Assembly: GCF_004193775.1 (NCBI RefSeq)
Contig: NC_041019.1
Coordinates: 35,030,827 to 35,094,826, forward strand
Origin: Glycine soja
Lineage: Eukaryota > Streptophyta > Magnoliopsida > Fabales > Fabaceae
DNA length: 64,000 bases
Direction of reading: 5' to 3'
Below, piece after piece: positions 32,040-43,036 of this stretch. The position numbers and the translations under genes are program-made. Each line of letters opens with the position of its first letter. Position 1 is the stretch's first letter. The notes under the pieces are model-generated. The model saw only the letters and a program-made list of their open reading frames with translations, was not told where the DNA came from and searched no databases.

Positions 32040-34770
32040 CGAAGCTCCATGAATTGTGTTTTCGTTCATGTGTCCTCCACTTTCGAGTTTGGAGCTGTGT
32101 TTCATGATTACCTAAGTGAGGACCCTCAAGGCAATCCTCCATTCTCACCTTTTTCGGAGCCCCATGAATGTTATTGCCAAGCGCTGTTCATGTGTCCTCC
32201 ACTTTCGAGTTTGGACCTGTGTTTCATGATTGCCTAAGTGAGGACCCTCAAGGCAATCCTCCATTCTCACCTTTTTTCGGAGCCCCATGAATCTTATTGC
32301 CTAGGGCTGTTCATGTGTCCTCAACTTTCGAGTTTGGACCTGTGTTTCATGATTGCCTAAGTGAGGACCCTCAAGGCAATCCTCCATTCTCACCTTTTTC
32401 GGAGCCCCATGAATGTTATTGCCTAGGGTTGTTCATGTGTCCTCCATTTTCGAGTTTAGAGCTGCGCTTCATGATTGCCTAAGTGAGGACCCTAAGGCAA
32501 TCCTCCATTCTCTCATTTTTAGAAGCCCCATGAATGTTATTGCCTAGCGATGTTCATGTGTCCTCCACATTCGAGTTTGGAGCTGTGTTTCATGATTGCC
32601 TAAGTGAGGACCCTCAAGGCAATCCTCCATTCTCACCTTTTTCGAAGCCCCATGAATGTTATTGCCTAGGGCTGTTCATGTGTCCTCCACTTTCGAGTTT
32701 GGAGCTGTGTTTCATGATTGCCTAAGTGAGGACCCTCAAGGCAATCCTCCATTCTCACCTTTTTTCGGAGCCCCATGAATGTTATTGCCTAGGGCTGTTC
32801 ATGTGTCCTCCATTTTCGAGTTTGGAGCTGTGCTTCATGATTGCCTAAGTGAGGACCCTCAAGGCAATCCTCCATTCTCACCTTTTTTGGAGCCCCATGA
32901 ATGTTATTGCCTAGGGCTATTCATGTGTCCTCCACTTTCGAGTTTGGAGCTGTCTTTCATGATTGCCTAAGTGAGGACCCTCAAGGCAATCCTCCATTCT
33001 CACCTTTTTCGGAGCCCCATGAATGTTATTGCCTAGGGCTTTTCATGTGTCTCCACTTCAAGTTTGGAGCTGTGTTTCATGATTGCCTAAGTGAGGACCG
33101 TCAAGGCAATCCTCCATTCTCACCTTTTTCGGAGCCCCATGAATGTTATTGCCTAGGGCTGTTCATGTGTCCTCCACTTTCGAGTTTGGAGCTGTGTTTC
33201 ATGATTTCCTAGTGAGGACCCTCAAGGAAATCCTCCATTCTCACCTTTTACGGAGCCCCATGAATGTTATTGCCTAGGGATGTTCATGTGTCCTCCACTT
33301 TCGAGTTTGGAGCTGTGTTTCATGATTGCCTAAGTGAGGACCCTCAAGGCAATCCTCCATTCTCACCTTTTTCGGAGCCCCATGAATGTTATTGCCTAGT
33401 GCTGTTCATGTGACCTCCACTTTCGAGTTTGGAGTTGTGTTTCATGATTGCCAAAGTGAGGACCCTCAAGGCAATCCTCCATTCTCACCTTTTTTCGGAG
33501 CTCCATGAATTGCGTTTTCGTTCATGTGTCCTCCACTTTCGGGTTTGGTGCTGTGTTTGATGATTGCCTAAGTGAGGACCCTCAAGGCAATCCTCCATTC
33601 TCACCTTTTTCGGAGCCCCATGAATGTTATTGCCTAGCGCTGTTCATGTGTCCTACACTTTCGAGTTTGGAGCTGTGTTTCATGATTGCCTAAGTGAGGA
33701 CCCTCAAGGCAATCCTCCATTCTCACCTTTTTCGGAGCCCCATGAATGTTATTGCCTAGGGTTGTTCATGTGTCCTCCATTTTCGAGTTTAGAGCTGCGC
33801 TTCATGATTGCCTAAGTGAGGACCCTAAGGCAATCCTCCATTCTCTCATTTTTAGAAGCCCCATGAATGTTATTGCCTAGCGATGTTCATGTGTCCTCCA
33901 CTTTCGAGTTTGGAGCTGTGTTTCATGAATGCCTAAGTGAGGACCCTCAAGGCAATCCTCCATTCTCACCTTTTTTCGGAGCCCCATGAATGTTATTGCC
34001 TAGCGCTATTCATGTATCCTCCACATTCGAATTTGGAGCTGTGTTACATGATTGCCTAAGTGAGGACCCTCAAGGCAATCCTCCATTCTCACCTTTTTCG
34101 GAGCCCCATGAATGTTATTGCCTAGGGCTGTTCATGTGTCCTCCACTTTCGAGTTTGGAGCTGTGTTTCATGATTGCCTAAGTGAGGACCCTCAAGGCAA
34201 TCCTCCATTCTCACCTTTTTTCGGAGCCCCATGAATGTTATTGCCTAGGGCTGTTCATGTGTCCTCCACTTTCAAGTTTGGAGCTGTGTTTTATGATTGC
34301 CTAAGTCAGGACCCTCAAGGCAATCCTCCATTCTCACCTTTTTCGGAGCCCCATGAATGTTATTGCCTAGGGCTGTTCCTGTGTCTCCACTTCGAGTTTG
34401 GAGCTGTGTTTCATGATTGCCTAAGTGAGGACCGTTAAGGCAATCCTCCATTCTCACCTTTTTCGGAGCCCCATGAATGTTATTGCCTAGGGCTGTTCAT
34501 GTGTCCTCCACTTTCGAGTTTGGAGCTGTGTTTCATGATTGCCTAAGTGAGAACCGTCAAGGAAATCCTCCATTCTCACCTTTTTTCGGAGCCCCATGAA
34601 TGTTATTGCCTAGGGCTGTTCATGTGTCCTCCATTTTCGAGTGTGGAGCTGTGTTTCATGATTGCTTAAGTGCGGACCCTCAAGACGATCCTCCATTCTC
34701 CACCTTTTTTCAGAGCCCCATGAATGTCATTGCCTAGCGCTGTTCATGTGTCCTCCATTATCAAGCGCGA
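32040..34770 (+). repeat. About 122-bp tandem array in the 3'UTR of element C
   Basis: Roughly 22 imperfect copies, each with 'ccccatgaatgttattgcc', 'tgtcctccactttcgag' and 'gattgcctaagtgaggacc'. The usual spacing is 122 bp, with single-base length changes. It is unrelated in sequence to the array of element B but occupies the same place, between the coding region and the 3' LTR. Each unit can form GATTGCCT/AGGCAATC (8 bp, about 14-nt loop) and CATGAA/TTCATG. Open frames repeat with the unit and shift frame between units, so this is not coding. Confidence 0.9.
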
Positions 34771-35020
34771 AGCCTCTGGTGACTGGGAAACACGTTATTC
34801 TGTTGTCTTCCGGATCGGTGCCTTCGCCAAATATGTGTATATGTGTATATGTATATTATATTCGATGTTCTGGTTGTTGTTTGTATTTTGTTTTGTGCAG
34901 AAGAAAAAAGAAGGAGTAGAGACGAGAGTCGTCATCACGGAAAGGGCAGGACGGACGAAACCAGTGTCCTATCTTTGCTTTCCTCTTATCTCCGATGAGA
35001 GGTAAGTAAAGAGGGGCAAC

Positions 35021-36619
35021 TGTCATACCCTAATTTGGTCCGGGGATTATTACTTGATGACATGCAACCTTTGGTTAGCCGCTTTGAGATACTTGGCGTC
35101 CTTTGTTGCACAATAAATGAAGTCCCGAGACGTGTCAGAAATCAAAAGGAAGCAGGCTTGCGCGATCCGTGAAATTCCTTAATGTGGCGGAAATCGAAAA
35201 GAGGTGTTTTTGCGCAATTCGTGAGTTTCCGTAACTTCTTCGAAAACTAAAAAAGAGTAAATACATAATCCGTAAGGATTCGTAACCTTGCGGAAGGAAA
35301 ATAAGTATCGTTACGAAATTCGTAAAGTTTCGTAACGCTACGGAAAAAGAATTAGCAAAAAAATAGAAGGGGTGCATTTAGTAAAAAGGGGGGGTACAAA
35401 TAGCAATCTGGCCCACTTGGGCCTTCCAGATCCTTCCTTCAGAAGGCTGTTGCTTCTGGAGGAAGCAACCTTGCTCGCCTGGGCGAGCTGGGTGGAAAGC
35501 TCCTCCCCTATTTTGCTATAAATAGGGGGAGGAGTGAAGAAGAAAAGGGTTTAGCTTCTTAGGCACTTCTCTCTCTCTCGAAATTGTTGAGGAAAATTAG
35601 TTCCGTGAAGAAAATCCAAGCCGAGGCGCTTCCGTAATGTTTCCGTGAGTAATTACGCGAAGATTCTCGACCGTTCTTCAACATTCATCGTTCGTTCTTC
35701 GTTTTCTTCAGTCTTCAACGGGTAAGTACCTCATACCGAGCTTTTCAATTCATTCTATGTACCCGTGGTGGTCCACATTTTGTTTCATGTATTTTTATTC
35801 TCGTTTTCATTCGCTTTTTATACCCCCTTTTGACGTGCTTAAGCCATTTATTTAAGTCATTTCTCGCTTAATCTAAAAATAAAATAAATTTCCACCGATC
35901 GTTTGAATTGTATCATCCGTTAATTTCGTTTAAAATGAATTTCGACCGTTCGGTCGTGCCGTAACCACGTTGGAAATAAAAAAAGAGATAAAATAATAAT
36001 AAAAAAAATAATACCTTTTAGTAAAGTAAAGCGAAAAAATCAATCGGACGTTTTCTCTTTGGGATTTCTCATTCTTAATTGAATCGACTAATAACTAAAG
36101 TGAAACTAAGGCTAAAATCAAATTCGCCTAGTCAAGCTCGTCCACAAAAATAGGTTTTTTTGAAAGTTTATCATTTCAGTTTCTTACTAAGTAAAATGGA
36201 TCATTTTTAAGGTCCAACGCCTTAAAATGATCACCTTTCAAAGTAAAAGAATCGCTTGATTCACGCTTAAGAAAGAACTACGTGGGTCTGATTTCCTCTC
36301 CAAAGGAGGGTACGTAGGAGCAAAAGCCCCGCTTTTGTCGACCTCAAAAAATAAAAAGAAATAAAGTTAAGGTAACACAATTTCCACAATTCTAAAAAAT
36401 AGGCTGTTGTCCTTCGAGACAAACGTAAGAGGTGCTAATACCTTCCTCAAGCGTAAATACAACTCCCGAACTTAGAATTTTCATTTTGACCGGTTTCCTT
36501 CGGTTTTCCCGACGTTTTCCACAAATAAACGTTGGTGGCGACTCCGCGCATCTTCCTCCTTTGGAAAGCGCACCTGTGAGCCTCGCCCTCGCTCGCCCGC
36601 AAAAGGGCACGTTGCGACA
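35021..36619 (+). repeat. 3' LTR of element C
   Basis: It starts tgtcataccctaatttgg directly after the polypurine tract and ends cacgttgcgaca (1599 bp). It is closest to the solo LTR at 59873-61475. A leader donor GTAAGT has its GT at 35722-35723. The CTACGTAG hairpin appears at 36278-36317 with one G-U pair. Confidence 0.9.
35473..35524 (+). promoter_or_regulatory. LTR core promoter of element C
   Basis: GCTCGCC (35473-35479) and GGCGAGC (35482-35488) are followed after 28 bp by TATAAATA (35517-35524). An inverted repeat around CAGAAG...CTTCTGG lies just upstream. Confidence 0.75.
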
Positions 36620-38202
36620 CGTAGAAATTTTATTCACAATGCTTCTTTCTTTTTATCATGATTTTGGTTCATTCATTTTTTTTATTTTGGACAATGTTCC
36701 TAAAAGTGAAAAAATCTACACGATACCGGAACTTCAACAAACACTATTGACAACAACGAAGTAAAGACTAACGTAACAGCTTAAACGACATGTATGCACA
36801 AAACAAAAGTCAGTCAAAACAAAACAAACGTTAGTCCCTCAAGTTATAAGAACAAGATAGCATACAAATGATAAATGATGGAACATACGAATCTGGGGAT
36901 CCCACGGTCATATGGCTCCGCATGCCCCCGGACTCTTGGGTCATGGTAACAAAAGATGGGGTGGTCAACAAAAGCAGGGCTTTTGCTCCTACGTATCCTC
37001 AATTTGTGATGAGGAACTCAAACCTACGTAGTTCTTGATAACTGTGAGACTAAAAATAGTCTCGGTGTTTTCTTCACCAAAATGCGAACATGCTTTAGTA
37101 AAGAGACAAAACTTCCAACTGATCAGAGCAACATATGCTTTTTGGATGAAAAACAATGTGTCTATCGGGGAAGGAGAGTATGCTGATGAAATTTTCTCAT
37201 AACCGTAAATGAGATTTTGGATGTTTAGCATTTCATTTCTAAATGACCATTTAGAGGAAACACTGGGTCCAATAGGAGAAAATCACTCAAAGTGTATCAA
37301 TCTCACACAGGTAAGTGTTTTATCCTAATTCCGAACCATAGATATGTCATGACTTGATTTTGCAAATCATTTCCTATCGAATCAAAGATTACATGCGTGA
37401 TCATGGATCAATAGGACTTATTTTGGGAATGGTTTTTAGGTGGGGAATTTGGCTTTGAGTGTTGTTGCCTTTTCCTCTTCTGTTTTTGTTTAGTGCATGG
37501 CGAGAAAGTCGCTAGCGCACAGGATTTTGTCGGCAATCAAAGGGAGAGAACCATTTTAGGTTGTGGTTTCCTTTTCCTTTTTTACTTGGTGACAATTCTG
37601 TATTGTTCAGATATTGTCTGGTCCAAAGACCTTTCTGTATATTTCTTCTGTTTTCTTCCGATCTTTGATCGGGAATTTTCTTTCCTTTTTTTGCTTTCTC
37701 CCACTCTTTGATTGGGAATTTTTATTTTTTTTTCCTCTTTTTTTTTTGTTTTCCGAGGGCAAGGATTGACATTCTCACCCTGGGTCAAGGTTTATGATAA
37801 GTTGGGATTTTGGCTCAAGGCTTGTAGAACGGCTGGTCATGATATATGTCAGGGTTTGGCTAGCGGTTCGGGGATAAAGGGGGTGTCCTACATTATTTCC
37901 ATGATACACATGCAACAATGATGATTAGGAAATTTTATGCAAAACTGGTCATGCATGCACCCATGTGGACACTCAAGCATCAAGTTTTTATGGTCATGTG
38001 ACACTAGGGCTCAGGATTCATTTTCCCTATTTTAAGTCAACCTAGTATTTCCAAAATATGTTCTTCTATCAATTTGTGCATTCATCCGAGTCTATCTTGG
38101 GTGTTCGAAAAACTTTTCACAGCATTTACCCTTCAAATGTGTACACACATTTTTTTTCAAAAACTGGTTAAGATCAGTAAAATCTTTCAAAGAAAAGTTG
38201 GA
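36620..38202 (-). other. 3'UTR remnant of element D
   Basis: 36630-36925 matches the element B segment at about 15470-15745. It is followed by 36930-38190, which matches about 14000-15350. In B these occur in the opposite order along the DNA, so D probably carried a tandem copy of this 3'UTR module and lost what lay between, including ORF3. A CTACGTAG hairpin copy lies at about 36985-37043. Confidence 0.6.
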
Positions 38203-39388
38203 AGGTGATCATTTTAAGGCGTTGGACCTTAAAAGTGATCCATTTACTTGGTAAGAAAAACTAAGATATTGAACTTTTCAAATCCTTTTTTTGTGACTTT
38301 TTTGTGGACGAGCTTGACTTTACGAGTTGATTTTAGCCTTAATTTCACTTTAGTTATTAGTCAATTCAATTAAGAACGAGAAATCCCAAAGAGAAACGTC
38401 CGATTGATTTTTTCGCTTTATTTTACTAAAATTTTTTTTTGATTATTATATTATTATTTTACCTCTTTTTTGATTTCCAACGTGGTTACGGCACGACCGA
38501 ACGGTCAGAATTCATTTTAACTGAAATTAACGGATATTACAAATCAAATGATCGGTGAAAATTTATTTATTTCTTATTAGGCGAGAAATGACTTAAATAA
38601 ATGACTGAAGCACGTCAAAAGGGGGTACGGAAAGTAAATGAAACGAGAACAAAAGTACACAAAACAAATGGGGACCACCACGGGTATATAGAATAAATTG
38701 AAAAGCTCGATTTGGAAGGCCCAATTAAAAATTTCTAAATTGCTATTTGCACCCCCCTAATTTTGATAAGTTCACACCCCTTCTTTCGTAATTTACAGAA
38801 AAGTTACGGAAGCATATAGGACTTGATTTTCTTCTTTTCTTATCTTCCCTCTTACCCGTATCAAGTGAAATATGCTAATTTAGGGTTATGGGAATTTTAC
38901 GGAAGCATTATGGGTGTCCCGAAAGCCCCGGAATCCCATTTTTTAACCAAACGGGAGAGGTGGTTGCCACCTAGCTCGCCCAGGCGAGCTAGGTTGCTTC
39001 CACCTTAAGAAAGAAATAGCCCAGAAACCTCTAGAAGGGCCCAGATTCGAAAATTACTATTTGCACCCCCATTTTACTAAATACACCCCCCTTTGCCCTT
39101 TTTTGCTGATTCTTTTTCCGTAACGTTACGAAACTTTACGAATTTCGTAACGACACTTATTTTCTTTCCGTAAGGTTTCGAATCCTTACGGATCATGTAT
39201 TTACTCTTTTTTAGCTTTCGAAGAAGTTACGGAAACTCAGGGATTGCGTAACAATACTTCCTTTTGATTTCCGGCGCGTCTCGGGACTTCGCATGTTGTG
39301 CAACAAAGGATGCCAAGTATCTCAAAGCGGCCAATCAAAGGTTTCATGTCATCAAGTAATAATCCCCGGACGAAATTAGGGTATGACA
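38203..39388 (-). repeat. LTR fragment, U5 side missing
   Basis: It begins abruptly at 'aggtgatcattttaaggcg', equivalent to about 10842 in LTR B, and ends with the normal gggtatgaca at 39388. About 420 bp of the U5 end are absent. It retains the palindrome AGCTCGCC-CA-GGCGAGCT (about 38971-38988) but no clear TATA box. The neighbouring 39389-39806 is AT-rich spacer of element D with no gene. Confidence 0.8.
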
Positions 39389-39806
39389 CAAGTGTCACCG
39401 TGCAATTAGAAAACAATCATACATCGGTGCATGCGTCATTTTATGATACATATATTTTTTGAAAAGCATTTTAGCTACCTAGATGCAAGGTGCCTATCAT
39501 AGTGTAGCAAGCTCAAATATTAGTCTAAATCTAAACAACCACTCTCACACACTTATGTAATTCATACATTTTACATCCAAGACAAAGTTTAGATTTCTAT
39601 GCCTAACTCATGCTCTTGGCATTTTAATCTAACAACCTAAGCTATTTACACCTTCCAAATGATGGCTGCACATGCGCGAACTCACTCCACAATTCAAATT
39701 TCACAACAACACTTGCAATGGTCATTGAGGCATTTCACCGAATGGTTGGTGGGCGCATGTTCAAGCATGTAAAAATAAGGGATGGAGAATAATATGACAT
39801 GCCCAT

Positions 39807-41943
39807 TGTCGCAACCTACCCTTCGGTGGGAGGGCGACGCAGGGGCTAACGGGTGCGTCTTCCAAGAAAGGAAAATGTGCGGAGTCGTCACCTACGTTTA
39901 TTCGAGGAAAATGTCGGAAAAATCGGAAAAGGTTTGGTCTACAAACTTTAATCATGAAAGGTTTGGGAGTTTTTTTTACGCACGGGGAAGGTCTTAGCAC
40001 CCCACGCGTCTGTTACGAGAGACGACAACCTTTTAATCAAGTGTGCAAATATGACTTCAAAATGTTTTATTTTCCCTTTTTTGTCTTTTTGTGTTTTTAT
40101 GCTTTTTATGTTTTTTATCTTTTTGTGGTCAACTAGGGTGTTTCCCTCGCTCCTACGTATCCTCAATTGCGATGAGGAAATCAGACCTACGTAGTTCTTA
40201 GAAAACTAAACGTTGGTTAAGTTGTTTTGATCATTTTCTGCAAGATCGATTTTAACCGCACAAAATTTGTTTAAGGCGTTGGACCATTTAAACGATCTTT
40301 TGAAAGGAGAGAAACGTTAAGGTGTTGGACCATTAACGATCTCTTTGTTTTTGAAAGGAGAGAAACGTTAAGGCATTGGGCCATTAACGATCTCTTGGGG
40401 TGGTCGACAAAAGTGGGGGCTTTTGCTCCTATGTATCCTCAATTGCGATGAGGAAATCAGACCTACGCAGTTCTTGCAAAAGCGCTAAAGTTACATGTTG
40501 ATTTTATGCTTTTGAACGGTCCATGTTAACCGATAAAAGCAAAGAGGACCATTTAAGGCGTTGGACCTTAAAACGGTTTTAAGTGACTTTTGCGGACAAA
40601 GCTTGATTTGTGAGTTGATTTTAGCCTTAGTTTCACTTTGGTTATTAGTCAATTCATTCAACGAAACTTCCAAAGAAAAACGTCCGATTGATTTTTCTTG
40701 ATTATTTTATTCGAAGATATTTTGATTATTTTATTATTATTTTGCCTTTTTTGGTTTAACCGTGGTTACAGTGTGAACGATCGGTTAGATTTTATTTTAA
40801 TGGTGATTAAACGAGATTACAACACAAATGATCAGTTGAAATTCATTTTATCATTTATTAGGCGAGAAAACGGCTTAAATAAACGGTTAAAAGCTCGTTA
40901 AAAACGAAAGAAAAGAAAATTGAAAATGAACAAAATGAAGATGAAAGCTAACAAAACAAGAAATGAATTGAAAGTCTCGGATTCGAAAACTTACCGGTTG
41001 AAGAACGAAGAACGAACGAAGAACGGATGAAGAACAGTGAAGAACGGTGGAAAACCTTCACGGATTTGCTCACGGAAACGTCTCGAAAGCGTTATGGAAG
41101 CACCCAGGCTCGGATTTTCTTCACGGAAATAATTTTTTAATGCAAAATAGTTGAAATGCATAGCCAAGGGGGTTAGGGACCATTTGGAACAGTTGGGTTA
41201 CTTCCTCCTTAAGTAACCCAGCTTCCAAAATGTTCTGGAAGGCCCATATTCGAAAATTTGAAAATTGCTATTTGCACCCCCATCTTGATAAGTTCACCCC
41301 CCTTCTTTTGTAATTTACGGAAAAGTTACGAAAGCATATAGGACTTGACTTTATTCTTTTTTTCTCTACCTTCTCACCGATATTAAGTGAAATATGATTA
41401 TTTAGGGTTACGAGAATTTTAAGGAAGCCTTACGGAAGCATATAGGACTTGATTTTCCTTTTTTTCCTCTTCCCTTTCACCAATATTAAGTGAAATATGC
41501 TTACTCAAGGTTTTTTGAAATTTTACAGAAGCAATTCGGAAGCCCCGGAAACCATTTTTTCAACAAAACGTGGAGGATCTTGATAAGTTCACCCCCCTTT
41601 GCTAAATACACTCCCGTTTATTTACACACACCCCACTTTGCTAAATACACTCCCATTTTCCTGTTTTTGACCGGTTTCTTCCCGAAATATCTCGAAACTT
41701 TACGGATTATGCAACGATACTCTTTTTGACCCTTTGGAATGTTGCGGGACTTTACGGATTACGCAACAATGCTCTTTTGGATTTGCGGATCTTTACGGAT
41801 TGCGCAACTTTGCTTGTTTTGATTTTCGGAATGTTGCGAGACTTTACGGATTACACAACGATGAGTGTTAAACATTTTGAGGTGGTCAAGTGAAGGTCGC
41901 ATGCCAACAAATAATGGTCCCCAGACGAAATTAGGGTATGACA
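39807..41943 (-). repeat. Solo LTR with CCCAT target duplications
   Basis: The plus strand starts tgtcgcaacc and ends gggtatgaca, 2137 bp. CCCAT stands on both sides (39802-39806 and 41944-41948), and the flanks join into the spacer known from about 17940-18100 of element B. It is therefore a solo LTR left by recombination after insertion into D. It is longer than the others because of internal duplications near 40260-40480, which include a second CTACGTAG hairpin. A donor (GTAAG, GT at 40994-40993) is kept. The GCTCGCC palindrome is replaced by TGGGTTACTT/AAGTAACCCA at about 41202-41228. Confidence 0.92.
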
Positions 41944-43036
41944 CCCATCCATAATAGGATCAAAGGTAGGCCGAGGGCCATCCCTTACAGCCCCCAATCA
42001 AACAATCAAAGCATGGATTTATACACAAATTGTCTCACTAAATTTGCGAAGAACATGACAACTAGAGCACTAAAATACCACAATGGAAAGCCAAAATTTG
42101 AAAGGAGATAGTACTTACTTGTAGGAGATGAACAAAAATGCAAAAATGAAAGCAAAAATGCACAAATGGAGGCTTGGGGCTGCTGGATTCGAGAACTCCC
42201 GTAACCTTTTGGGTGATTTTGAATGTTGGGGAAGAAATAGGGTGAAGAATTGCTTCACCCCCCATCTTTTAAAATTCTCGTCAGACACGCTCGCCTAGGC
42301 GAGCTAACTAATTTTATTTTTTTTGCAAAACCCTTTGCAAAAATTTGGATTATTCCTTGTTATGTATACATTTCCTAAACTTCTATAGTTGCATATAAAC
42401 TTAGGTGAATTCAAGACATAACTCAAGAAAACAAACAAGTAAAAGGAGGATTTTTAAAGAGCAAAATTAGAGATACTAGGCTACCTTCTAGGAGTGCTTC
42501 TTTAATGTCTTTAGCCGGATGCGGGGACGATGATCAATCCTGGGCCTAGCACCTATTTGTACCTGCCTCTAAGCTTGAACAAAAGAAGTGGAATCATGCA
42601 ACAAAATGTGAAACAATACTACAAGATGCCTATATTACCTTTCACTTACCCTTTTCTCAAATTGGTGTGGTATTGGCCATCACTCAAAATGACTCTTCAT
42701 TCATCTTCCGATTCGCACGATCCCAAATGACAAGATGTGAATGCATGCATGCTTATGATTGGAAGTTAAGTGCAACAATTAAACAAGTGTTATCATGTTC
42801 AATTTTACTTAAACGCTTACGACACCCCATTAATTGAGCCAAATGGCTCCGGATTCAGTGGGCAAGATCGAGAGTGTATGTTCTTAAGAAGTAAAAGACA
42901 CAACACAGGAGGTTAAGATGCAAATCATTAATCCACATTTATTAATGTTGTGATCATGGTTTATAAAAGATTTTAAGATTTTGGAGATCCCAATGAGTCC
43001 TTGGAGAACAGTTATACGTTGGACCTTCTAGCTGCC
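41944..43036 (-). other. Spacer downstream of pol in element D
   Basis: This is noncoding and homologous to 18050-19154 of element B. It keeps a perfect 16-bp palindrome GCTCGCCTAGGCGAGC (42289-42304), a TATA-like TTTTAAAAG (42274-42266, minus) and a donor ACAA|GTAAGT (GT at 42118-42117). Confidence 0.6.

Larger units (their letters stand above)
30472..36619 (+). mobile_element. Element C: 3' end of a plus-strand Tat/Ogre element
   Basis: This comprises 3'UTR, tandem array, polypurine tract (AAAGAGGGGCAAC, 35008-35020) and a 3' LTR. No coding region remains. The 3'UTR part at 31150-31880 is related, in inverted orientation, to 14180-15350 of element B, confirming plus-strand polarity. It ends against element D at 36619/36620, where CGTAG (36620-36624) should be its target-site copy. 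Confidence 0.75.

Noticed and set aside
32040..34770. Repeated small proteins (HVSSTFEFGAVFHDC-type) on the plus strand
   Set aside because: The frames are by-products of a tandem repeat whose period is not a multiple of three; each ends at the same stop and shifts frame.
2523..36619. A and C as one element with 5' LTR 2523-4308 and 3' LTR 35021-36619
   Set aside because: The two LTRs differ clearly and the flanks CACCT and CGTAG do not match; C's LTR is closer to the solo LTR at 59873-61475. The gap leaves some doubt.
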